A DNA stretch of 63,009 nucleotides from Mycocentrospora acerina (taxonomy: Eukaryota > Ascomycota > Dothideomycetes > Pleosporales), in the NCBI GenBank assembly GCA_022701365.1, contig JAKUHH010000239.1, forward strand, positions 1 to 63,009, given 5' to 3'. Within the stretch, counting starts at the first letter, position 1, and each line of letters opens with the position of its first letter. The position numbers were made by a program, and so were the translations under genes. This document shows, in pieces, positions 23,295-33,346 of the stretch. The notes under the pieces were generated by a model that saw only the letters and a program-made list of their open reading frames with translations, had not been told where the DNA came from and made no database searches.

Positions 23295-23972
23295 ATGTCG
23301 GAAGCGGAAGTTCTGAAAAAGGAAGGAAATTTTCAATTCAAACATAGCGATTATCGTGTCGCGATTACAAAGTACGAAGCTGCATTAACGCTCGCAGCCG
23401 ATCCTAAACTGCATCTTATACTTCTCACGAATCGGCTGAATGCCCACAACAAATTGGACAATAACGACAGCAGTCAGGCGTGTGAGGATCTCTTCAAACT
23501 CCTTCGAAGTAAGCGGGTTGACGAGTGGAAGCCATTATTCGGTGACCGCTTGCTCTGTAAAGCTTATTTCCAAAGCTACAAGTCATTTTACAAACAAGGG
23601 AATCTCAAACGAGCTTCCATCATGTTACGAGGTTGCTTGTCATTCAAGCCAAGAAATGAAACCGTTCATGCAGCAATCAGCGAACTCAAGATCGTGGGAA
23701 CGCTAAAGGTAGCAGACGGTGGAATTATCCAAGTGGGGACCGCCACGAGCCTATCGATAGAGGGATATTGCATACACTGTCAGGAAGAGATAGGTCCATT
23801 GGAGGAGTGTATCATATTTCGTTGTAACCACAGTTTTCACCGCGGTTGTGCCGTAAAGTGGTGGCAACACCAAGCACAGAGCAATCCGCCGGTACCCTTG
23901 TATGGGTGTATATCAGGCGGAGATCACGAGAAGATTACTTGTCCCTTATGTAAAGACAAAGTCGTTACCTGA
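23295..23972 (+). CDS. TPR and RING-H2 finger protein (likely E3 ubiquitin ligase)
   Basis: An intact single-exon frame of 225 residues begins at ATG 23295. Residues about 4-70 form TPR-like helices (EGNFQFKHSDYRVAITKYEAAL). Residues 159-219 form a RING-H2 finger: Cys159, Cys162, Cys177, His179, His182, Cys185, Cys216 and Cys219, with an unusually long spacing of about 30 residues between Cys185 and Cys216. Proteins of this layout usually transfer ubiquitin from an E2 to a client held by the TPR part; that role is inferred. No signal peptide or membrane segment is visible. The gene sits between relics and inside a pair of inverted repeat arms (22.1 and 24.2 kb), yet shows no stop or frameshift, so it is likely functional or recently arrived. 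Confidence 0.8.
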   Translation: MSEAEVLKKEGNFQFKHSDYRVAITKYEAALTLAADPKLHLILLTNRLNAHNKLDNNDSSQACEDLFKLLRSKRVDEWKPLFGDRLLCKAYFQSYKSFYKQGNLKRASIMLRGCLSFKPRNETVHAAISELKIVGTLKVADGGIIQVGTATSLSIEGYCIHCQEEIGPLEECIIFRCNHSFHRGCAVKWWQHQAQSNPPVPLYGCISGGDHEKITCPLCKDKVVT

Positions 23973-24973
23973 TACGCTCCTCATAGTTCATCAATCTTAC
24001 TTTTCTTTCGGCGAGTCTTGGCTTAGTCACCCAGTGCCTTGATGAGAGGAGCATATCCAGACTCCAAAAGAATATCCAAATACTTTCGAAGGTTGCTCAT
24101 TTGGCATCCTCCAAAGGCATCCTTCAGTGGGACCAGATCCAGTTTCTCACGAAGATTAACGACGAGTCCAAGCAGACGTTGCTACATTGTAAATGTGACC
24201 TGAGTTCAAAGTACCTGTGAATAGTCTCGCTTCGTTGTGTCTCGCTTCGCAGTGGGTGACATTAGCACGTCCGTGTGCCAGCGCGCGATGTCCGTGCGTA
24301 GATTCCGCTACTCATCCCAGCCACCTCGACATGGCCCCCTCTCAACTCCTATCGTTCCACATCTTTTCCCGCAACACACCCTAATTACTGCGATCCACAA
24401 CCTTCACACGCACTCTTCAACACCTCATGTCACCACTCGTTAGCTGCTGCCATCCGACCTTCTTCACCTGCTCGTCGTCAGACTAGTGAACTTCACAAGG
24501 CCTTCGACGCGCAGTGCACGACGACTCAGATCTGCTCAGTCATCGGTTCCTGCGCGCAAGAGGGTTGATCCTAGGCTAGTAACAGCAGTGTGAATACAGC
24601 AGGGTCAGCAGTTCACGAATTACAACCTCACACCCCCAACAGCATCGCTGCCTAATCAGCCATCGTCTCCCTCTCCTCCCCGTAGTCAGACACAGTCCAC
24701 CATCCTTGCGAACTTCACAAGGCCTTTGGCGCGCAGTGCACGACGACTCAGCTCTGCTCAGGCATCGGTTCCTGCGCGCCAGAGGGGTGATACTCAGGCT
24801 GGCACGGTTGTGTGGAGGGGTAGCGCGGTGGTTGTGACACCGCGATTGAGTCAGAGCTGCTCTTTGCTGTACGCACTAAAGCTCGGGTGGGCGGGATTCC
24901 TTTGCTATTATTATAGATATATGGCGGAGGGGCTATCTTTTGTAAGTAGTCTTTTAGTTAAGAGGATAACATC
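23973..24973. other. Degenerate region upstream of the coiled-coil gene
   Basis: 24170-24275 is the second arm of the inverted duplication with 22.1 kb. On the minus strand (about 24180-24030) a short protein-like frame reads LREKLDLVPLKDAFGG after an ATG-TAG. On the plus strand a frame from 24237 continues past TAG 24441 and a TGA near 24590 and holds two copies of one block (about 24486-24560 and 24711-24785; both encode NFTRP, then SARRL, then SAQ, VPAR). This may be a decayed 5' portion of the next gene. Confidence 0.5.
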
Positions 24974-26802
24974 ATGCAGATTGCACCCAATAGTGGTTTC
25001 CCCGTGCTGGCCTACCCCGAATGCGATGTTGCATCACCAGTGACATTATCCCTAGTCTTCAAACACGACGTGCGCCGCGCGCAGGCCACGCTCTGCCTGC
25101 TATCTTCACTCTTCATCCACGCCTGCGAAGACGCGCAGACCTTCATCCTGCAGTATGAGGCCGATAATATTGTCCCTGGGAAAATCTCTCTTGGACCTGC
25201 GACCATTCTTCTCCCACAAGAACGGCTTGAAGTGCTTGCCCGGGAAAGCAAACCGGAGATACGCACACTGTCCTTGGTTTTAAAGGAGATCTGTCCTGTA
25301 TGGTGCCCACCTTCATCCGGACCCCTCACACCTCGCCCTGGTTGCGAGGTTCCCTTCCACCAACTCGCAAAGCTCGCCCATGCCTTGGAGCTCCACATCG
25401 TGTTTGACTACAAACGGCTGCACAGCAGCCACCACGCTAGCTTTCAACGGTTGATCGAGCATCCAGAAAAGCTCTCTGGCTTTCCAGTTGAGCAACGCTA
25501 CAGACAACTACATTACAAGTGCGCTGATTGGTCGGTTTTCACCACCGAAGACGATAATGCACACACAGACACCGATGCCACGACCGAAGATGACGAGCCG
25601 CCGCCTGAATACAACGAGAGCAACAAACGTCCCATGCATGGTAAGTATTGTGAATACAGGCAAGCGTCTACAGACTGCTAAATCGCTCTTTAGTCTTGCC
25701 TGGCCCAACGTCTTTATCCCCGCCACCAAAACGCGTCCGCCTCTCGCGGTATACAGGAGACATACAAACAAGTCCAACCGAGCAGAGCAGCATAACAGCA
25801 CTGAGCCCAAAGCCTCTACAGTCCCCCAAAACTCCACCCCTCGCTGTGCCGAGCCCGAAACCCTCATCTCTCCACGCATCAAGTCCGAAGCCTCCACACT
25901 CTTCTTCCACCGCACCAAATCTCGAATCTTTATCGCCTGTAGTCCCAGCGATAGACCTCCAATGTGTCGTCGAAAAAGCAGTGGAATCGTTACTGCCACG
26001 GATGCTTGACACCCTCCTGCCTTCACTACTCACACGCTTTCTCACACGTCTCCTCACAGCGCCATCGCCCGCATCGTCTTTTTCTCAGGAGTTAATAGCA
26101 AAGCAGATTTTAGATGCACCACCGCCGGCGCTCTCCGCACTCAAAATCACGCTTGGTGAATACGTAACGCGCAAGATCGAGAGTTACCAAGAGACAGTAT
26201 GCGCGCACTCTCCGAGTCATGCGAATCATACACGAGACGCAGCGGATTTGGAGGTCGAGAGCGTGTTGGAGGATGGCAGACTGCAGCTACTGATAGAGAA
26301 GCAGGATGTTGTGGACGAGGTGAAAAAGGTGGTTGAGGAAATACTACAAGCGTTTAGGGGTGACTGTGAACGTATGGTGGATTATGTGGAGGAGGAGGCA
26401 GAGCTGAAAGCAGGCCATGTCATTGATCATGTGAGGGAGCGTTTAGATGAGCTAGGACATAGAGAGAAGGTAAGCTTTAAGAAGGTAAGCTTGGAGCAAG
26501 AGAGGGAGGAGTTAAGGAGGAACAAGAAAGAATTGAGAAGGGACAAGCAAGACGTACGGAGAGACAAGGAGGACGTGCGGAGAGACAAGGAGGACGTGCG
26601 GAGAGACAAGGAGGACGTGCGGAGGGACAAAAAGAGTGTGCAGAGGGACAAAAAGAATGTGCAGAAGGAGAGCGAAAACTTAAGAAGGGAGAGGGAAATC
26701 CTCGAAAGTGATCAGAGGAGATTTAAGAGTGAGAAGAGAAGATTTGCAGAGGGAGGTAGGTGTGGCGAGCGAGGAAGCAGGGCAGGCAGTGCACCGAGGT
26801 GA
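24974..26802 (+). CDS. Unknown protein with Pro/Ser-rich linker and heptad-repeat coiled coil
   Basis: Two exons, 24974-25640 and 25694-26802, are joined by a 53-bp intron (GTAAGT...CTTTAG) to give about 591 residues without stops. Exon 1 encodes a compact domain I do not recognise (contains FDYKRLHSSHH). Exon 2 begins with a Pro/Ser-rich, positively charged linker (SPKP repeated), then helical segments with many Glu and Lys, ending in a coiled coil with seven-residue repeats of the type RRDKEDV, coded by nearly identical 21-bp DNA units at about 26540-26650. It is probably soluble and self-associating; function unknown. The start could lie further upstream, where a decayed frame exists. Leftward frames over the same region are shadows of this coding sequence. 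Confidence 0.7.
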
Positions 26803-29800
26803 GGAGTGAATCTGTTTTGCGACACAGTGTCTCTTCGCCCAGAGACGCCTCTTATCTATTACTGCGCTGAAATGATAAAACTGGGGAAAATGAATAAGAA
26901 TAACAGAGTGTGAAGTCACATTCCAAGAAACGTCGTATACAGCACAGAGAATAGAATTTTAATTAGCACCATTCGCCACTACAAAAAGGTGGCCAACCAA
27001 AGATAATAGCGCAGACATGCAAGAAGCAGACACGAGACTGGTGCTCAAAGTCATCTAATGGTAACGCTTCCTTGTGTCTAACCAACACAACTCTATTTTT
27101 GCAGTTTAATTTTCATCAGAAGTCCAGGAATTGAAGGCTATGCCTTCAATGCGAAAAGATAACCTACCTCGTACTATCCTTTAGGATCAACTTCATGCAA
27201 GCCGAGTTGAACAGCAATTAATTGCACAGACGTACAGTGATTCAGTTGCAACGAATGAATTCTTCCCCTGGCTTGAGATGATGTGGCCCGGAGAAATAAA
27301 GACAAATACAGCCCTCACTCCGTTTCTCCCCGCTTTAATTCGCTCCTGCTAGACTATACTTGCCCTGCTATGCTTGCTTTATCAAATCCTTCGTCGTGCC
27401 TGTGCCCTCTGATTTAGGCTATAATATTAAACCTTAGTACTACCTTTTTGTCTCTGCTCGCTACTAGGTATTGATTTTTCTACATCAGGAACACTCAAAG
27501 TCTCGTGACCATTTCTCACCGTGCTGTTTGGTTGTTAGCACTGTGGCCATATACTACTGCGTGTGCGCCGGGGTTAGGGATCAGATCCCCATCTCCCCCC
27601 GAATAAGACCAGGTCAAAATCTCCACATATCTCAGGTGACTAAGGGGAGCTGAAACCCCTCTCAACACCATCATATAGCCGCTAAAGGATCCTGCCTCTT
27701 CGGTAGTAACTCATCTAGCTATAACCTCTAACACACCCTTACAAGCTTACACTGATTTTATCTTTGATGCGTGACTGCAGGTTGAAATGTATGTAGGAGT
27801 AAGATACAAATTAAAGTAACAGACTAAACATTAATCTACAGGTGATGATGTGATTGTTTACATTTTAAACACTGTATACTGAGATTTATAATGGCGATAT
27901 TTACGAATAACAGTTACTCAGAGTAGTCGTTTATCAACCATATCGCCACAATTAAGCACCTCCTTTCACTTTTGCGTTCTCAGGGCAAAGGTTAGTCCTG
28001 TCATGCAGCCCAGTTGCAAAGAGTTCAGCCGTCAGCAGTCAGAGAAAACCAAGGTGATCATAATGCTGCAGGAATCTCCTACAACTCTAAATATTTACGA
28101 TGATGTATCACTCATGATGATGATCCACAGATGATTTTCAGACCATTCATGATGTCGAGACCAGTTACGATAAGCAAGACACACTCATATTGTTGCAGAT
28201 GCACATTCTTTTTCCAGCTATTCCACTAGCGATTGCTACATTAACAGTGAGTACTTTATTCAATAGTGCATCAATTTTTGGACTGCGCTTGTGTTGAGTA
28301 TTTTTCCTCCTGCAGTCAGAGGGGCGAATATTGGACTATTGGCTGCTTAGTAAGATCTGTACCTACAAAGGTAATGTAAAGAGATATTACTTTATGCTGA
28401 GGCAACTATTCACTTGCTGATTTTTGGGCATCGCTGTGCACGATCATAATTTAAACTATCAACAAAGCTAAGTATTACGTTATTGAAATAAGCAGACAGT
28501 CAAACCAAACTAGTAAGCATGGTGTAACAGTCTAGTCAAATAATTTTAAGAATCCTAAGCAGCTTATCATGAGCTTGTATGTCATGATTATCTTAAAATT
28601 CTGTCATCCCGACTGCTTCTTGAATCGTCTACTCAGAATAATGAGGCTCGCCTTCCTATAGGTAAGTGCTGAGACATGACATAGACGTGAGTAGAAATCT
28701 CGATTGTGTCTGGAACAGCTGCTGAGTACCTAATAACTATGTCTAACAACAAAAAATGTTGAATAGGATAGTCGCCTGGGCGATCGAGCTGGCCACATGA
28801 GAGCACACTAAAAACGTAATCCCTCGGGCCCGAATAACATAGCTTATACGGTCTGTGATACTTTAACACTTATCTTAGTCACCCCATAGAGTGACGAGTA
28901 GCATCATTATCTCATGTTTAAAAATGATCACCTGAAGACCTACTGCTAGCTTACAACAGTGATCCCCATGCTAAAGGTAGATGAGGTTAGGTTTTTTTGC
29001 GGTTTACACCTACTCCTTAGAGTTAACTTGCTTACTGCAAAAGCCGCTGAAAAACAACACAATCCAATGGCTAGGTTGATATGATAAGCTTATCAGACGT
29101 ACAATGTCTATTTTTGTGTGTGGAGATATTCTCTTTGCTGAGTCAAGCTAACTTTCAATAAACCAATAACTTTGCACATCATGATGTTTGTCTTACTTCT
29201 ATAGGACTCACGGACTGAAGCTACTCATTATCACCTAACGCCCTTTCCACCTGAATATCACTTCCGCATAGACCGAAAGCATAGGTGTGTATCTCGGCGC
29301 GGGGGCTGTCTCGTCACACAGGAACGGACGTTAAACGATCAATAGTATGACCACTATCTTGATGGCCGTTGTCGGGAGCCCGGTGAGAATTTTGGTGGTG
29401 AAAGGCTCACACTTTGACCTTAGCTTTGTCAAGGTATTAATGAAAGACTCTGAAGGTCTGAAATGTGAGCTAGTCCCACTATTGTCAGGATGTGTCCACC
29501 TAACATGTAGTAGAATCTGGTTAGCTTGTACACGTTGAGGATGTGTACTGTCAAATCTCGTGATGTATTATATGATACATCATAGAACTTTTTGGCTAGC
29601 AGGACGCAGTGGGATAAAGCTCTGTCGTAATAAATGATCGCCACATCAGTCGTTAAATATGCAGTCAATAGAAACACCATCCGTATTGTGATGTTTTTAC
29701 CCCGGTCAATCGATCTAATTATTGAAACTCGCTTTCAATTATGGCACAGCCTAAATGCCTGCATTGAAATCTCTCGCTTCTCTACCTACTCTATCCCCGA

Positions 29801-31184
29801 GAGCTAACTTTAATCCCAATTTATTATAGAATCTATTCTTATTCCTCACTGATTGTCCCAGGACTGATTGCCAACAGGCCGCTTGTCTTACTAAAGTATT
29901 CGCAAAAACGGAGATAGCAGCAGCTAGCTGGTAGCTTATTGCGGGTTTCTTGACTTTAAGACATTCAAAAGGAAAAATAAAAGCTGAAAATTTGAGAACA
30001 TCTATTTTCTACTTTTATCTAAAAGGCAGCCATACGCACGGTCCTTAGTCAACATCTTGAATGTAGAAATTGGGAGAGACTTTTATTTACTAATCTACGA
30101 TTCACAATCTAATGACACTATGAGCACAATTAAATCGAAACTAGATATGGGCTCTCGAGAACGATATAAATGATTATAAAAAAATTAAATTTAGTGAGAA
30201 TTGTTGATTTTAAACAATAGATGTTGTGCCGCAGTATTCAAATTTTCATGAACTTGTAGAAATGTAAGACCTAAATTTTAGTTACTCGCATCTCGTCATG
30301 TGTGAAAGAAATCTCTGCATTTCGAAAGTTCGCCAGTTTAATGCATGCCAAGAAAGTCACCCCATTTGGAAAGTCCTGGAGAATATTGAAACAGGTATTT
30401 CTTACCTTGCTTTCCATTTCGTGCTTCCTGCTTCGTTGCTTGGCCTATGATACTGCATTTCATAATGTCTGTCATCTGCACTTCTGCAGACATCAGGTCA
30501 CCACTGAAGAGGAAGGTCTTGATATGCGAAGTTCAGGTCCCGAAAATATCTGTGACACTTAGTAGTTCAGACGTGATTGTGATGAGAAGCGTCAGTGTTA
30601 TTCACTTCGCTGGGGTTTTCTGTCAGACAGCGCGGGATATTACCTTGTGTGATGAATTAAACGAACAAAACTGTGTATAGAAATGATTCGCAATTGTTTA
30701 CAGTAGAATTTTTAGTGGAGTACTGATGAGACCAAGAGTTCTGATTAGAAACAAATTTAGTGCGCGCACGACGTTACCAGATCGACTAGAGAGTAGGAAT
30801 AGACATCACAGCCCGTCGCCCATCTCCTTCTCAACCAGAAAATGCAAAGAGCCTAGGAAAGCACTGTAAATTGTACTTTAGCACAATCATCACCATTAAC
30901 ATAATCTCAATCATCACTATCATCAATAATATCATCAAATAGGAGCAACGCTTTTATAGTTCTGCCAACGTCACATTTTAGTACCTGTTAAGTTGACAGA
31001 AACGCAACGTTTCAGAGCTTTCACTCCCTCTAAATTTCTAATCAGTTCGTCCCTTAGACTGACCATATATATATTGGCAATGGGTAGACAAAACAACACA
31101 AGTCACCGTTCAAGCAGTAAATCTATCATTCCATCACATCAATGCCTGCTCTCTAACCTGTAGTCAGCCCCTGTATCTCTGTAT
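26803..31184. other. Large gene-poor AT-rich stretch
   Basis: Frames of 60-86 codons occur (for example 30302-30562 and 30447-30680) but overlap in different frames and show no motif. 29300-29333 is the right end of a foldback MITE (ends GGACGTTA) without a matching left arm. Otherwise I see no gene, RNA or transposon end. Confidence 0.5.
29300..29333. repeat. MITE right-end remnant
   Basis: Ends in AGGAACGGACGTTA, like the termini of the family 1 MITE, but the other arm is missing or too diverged to see. Confidence 0.45.
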
Positions 31185-32955
31185 AGTATCAAAGAAGAAA
31201 AAGAAGAAGATGGCACATGTGTAAATTCAGATGTACAGTCACTGCTTAAGACAGAAGTCAATTGTAGGAGCACAGAGCACAATCTTGCCAGCAGCAGTAA
31301 CAAAGATACAGAAGAAAAGGATGAAACTGGAAATTGTCAAGGAGCAAAATTCAGAGAGACTAAAATAAACTCACAAAACGATTTTGACGCTAAAAATTCA
31401 AAGGATTTATGGAGAGTAGGAAGTGAGAGGTCTGCTGAGGATTCAAATCTCGTAGGTTAAGGTGCAGACAATAGGTGTAACATTGTATGATAGTTCTGAC
31501 GTTAGTTAGATTACCTGGGACTCCCCAAATGATCCTGCAAATCCCAAAAATTGGAGCAACAAGAGGAAGTGGGCTGCTACGTTAATTATGTCTTGCTTCA
31601 CAGTCATCTCCCCTATCTCGTCGTCGATAATTTCGCCAGCTTTGACATCAATCAGTGAAGAATTTGGTATCACAAAGGAGATTGAAGCGCAGCTTATACT
31701 CTCCATATTTGTATTAGCCTACGCTATTAGGCCATTGTTTTTAGGTCCTCTGTCAGAAATATATGGACGTGTGATTGTTCTACAGCTGTCAAACATGTTC
31801 TATTTGGCCTGGAACTTGGGATGTGGGTTTGCGCAGAATAAGGAGCAGTTGATGGCTTTCCGATTTATGAGCGGATTGGGAGGCAGTGCACCGTTGGCTA
31901 TTGGTGGTGTGAGTCCTAAATCTTGTTCACAGCTTAAAAGGAGTTACTAATATTCCTTTTAGGGGCTCCTCAGTGATTGCTTCCATGCCGAGGAACGAGG
32001 GAAAGCAATGTCAATCTATAGCCTTGCACCACTATTGGGTCCAGCTATTGGACCTATTGCAGGAGGCTTTATTAGCGAGAATAGCTCATGGCGGTGGTGT
32101 TTCTATGCCACAACCATATTCACAGCCGTAATTCAGTGCATTGGCGTTTTCCTCCTTCAAGAAACCTACGCTCCCAGGCTCCTTGCTTGGAAACGCGACC
32201 GATTGTGCAAAGAAAACAGCAATATGGCACTGTATACAGAATTTAAGAGTTCAGACCGCTCTCTTCTAAGTATTCTTTAGACCGCTTTGAAGCGCCCTTT
32301 TATACTGCTTCTCACACAGCCTATCATTCAAATTTTAGCTGCGTACATGGCGTATTTGTACAGCCTCATATGTCTTATGTTATCAACCTTTCCCGGTCTC
32401 TGGAGTGGAAAGTATAGGGAGAGTGTCAGAATTAGATCACTAAACTTCATCTCTATAGGGGTGGGCTTCTTCCTTAGAACACAGATTACGGCGCCACTCA
32501 GCGATGTGCTCTACCGGCGACTCAAGAAAAGCAACAATGAAGTTAGGAGACCAGAGTTCCGTATTCCCATCATGATTCCCGTATCTTTTCTTGTGCCCAT
32601 CGGTCTTTTCTGGTACGGATGGAGTGCGCATGCAAATGTGCACTAGGTTATGCCAAACATTGGTGCTGCGATTTTCTGTGGGGGGACAATCATTGGTTAT
32701 CAATGCATTCAGACGTATCTTGTTGATTCGTATACACAGTATGCAGCAAGTGCCATTGCAGCAGCGACAGTACTGAGATCCCTAGCGGGTTTCGGATTTC
32801 CGCTGTTCGCAACATATATGTTCAAGAAGCTGGAATATAGATGGGGGAATACCCTGTTAGCGATGCTTGCAATAGCATTCAGAGTACCAGCTCCTTTTAT
32901 CCTATAGAAGTTCGGCGAAAGCTTGAGGGGAAGGAGCAGATTCGCTGCTGGTTGA
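31185..32955 (+). pseudogene. MFS drug/polyamine-type transporter relic
   Basis: Reads as a 12-helix MFS (DHA1-like) exporter. A hydrophilic N-terminal tail is open at 31185-31458, then the frame shifts. From TAG 31507 the order is TWDSPNDPANPKNWS, first membrane helices, the motif GPLSEIYGR (31747-31773), a 54-bp intron (31909-31962), LAPLLGPAIGPIAGG (helix 5 motif C), RRPEF loop and helices to SRFAAG, TGA 32953. In-frame TAGs lie at 31507, 32278, 32644 and 32905. In related transporters the 32644 (VH-stop-VMPNIGA) and 32905 (FIL-stop-KFGE) positions are usually Trp, which fits TGG to TAG. Nothing else is missing from the membrane core, so decay is by a few point mutations plus one N-terminal shift. 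No functional transport is expected. Confidence 0.85.
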
Positions 32956-33346
32956 AGTAGCTTTAACCAGCTAGTGTTCACTTTGTCTCGAGATCAGCAA
33001 CTTCCGGCTTCCGCTAGTATCTGGCGATCCAGCGTGATACACATATGAGTAACTAATTTTCGTCTTCTGCTGTCCGAACGTAAAAGGAAATGTTGGTACC
33101 ATGCGGGTTATATCCAAACATTTACGCTTAACGTGAATAATGACAATAAATGGAGAGACTCGATTAAATATCATCTTTGAACTCTCGAAATGGGTCTTGT
33201 GGTTTGACGGTTCGAAGGAGGTTTGCGCATATTGCCTGGCAGTCACAATTCTTAGGAAAAGTCTACAATTTGTGTAAGGCAGAGACTTAGTTCCACAGCC
33301 CACAACTTTCTTCACGGGAATATGTACTTTTCCACCTTATAAAGAA
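32956..33346. other. Intergenic between MFS relic and hAT element
   Basis: No supported gene. 33339-33346 (ATAAAGAA) is the left target-site duplication of the hAT element. Confidence 0.5.

Noticed and set aside
25508..26057. Minus-strand frames of 129-172 codons
   Set aside because: Antisense shadows of the intact two-exon coiled-coil gene, whose splice phase and repeats are coherent on the plus strand.
27530..27700. Possible tRNA or tRNA-derived SINE (A/B-box-like GGTTAGGGATCAGATCCCC)
   Set aside because: No cloverleaf could be folded and the box A match is poor.
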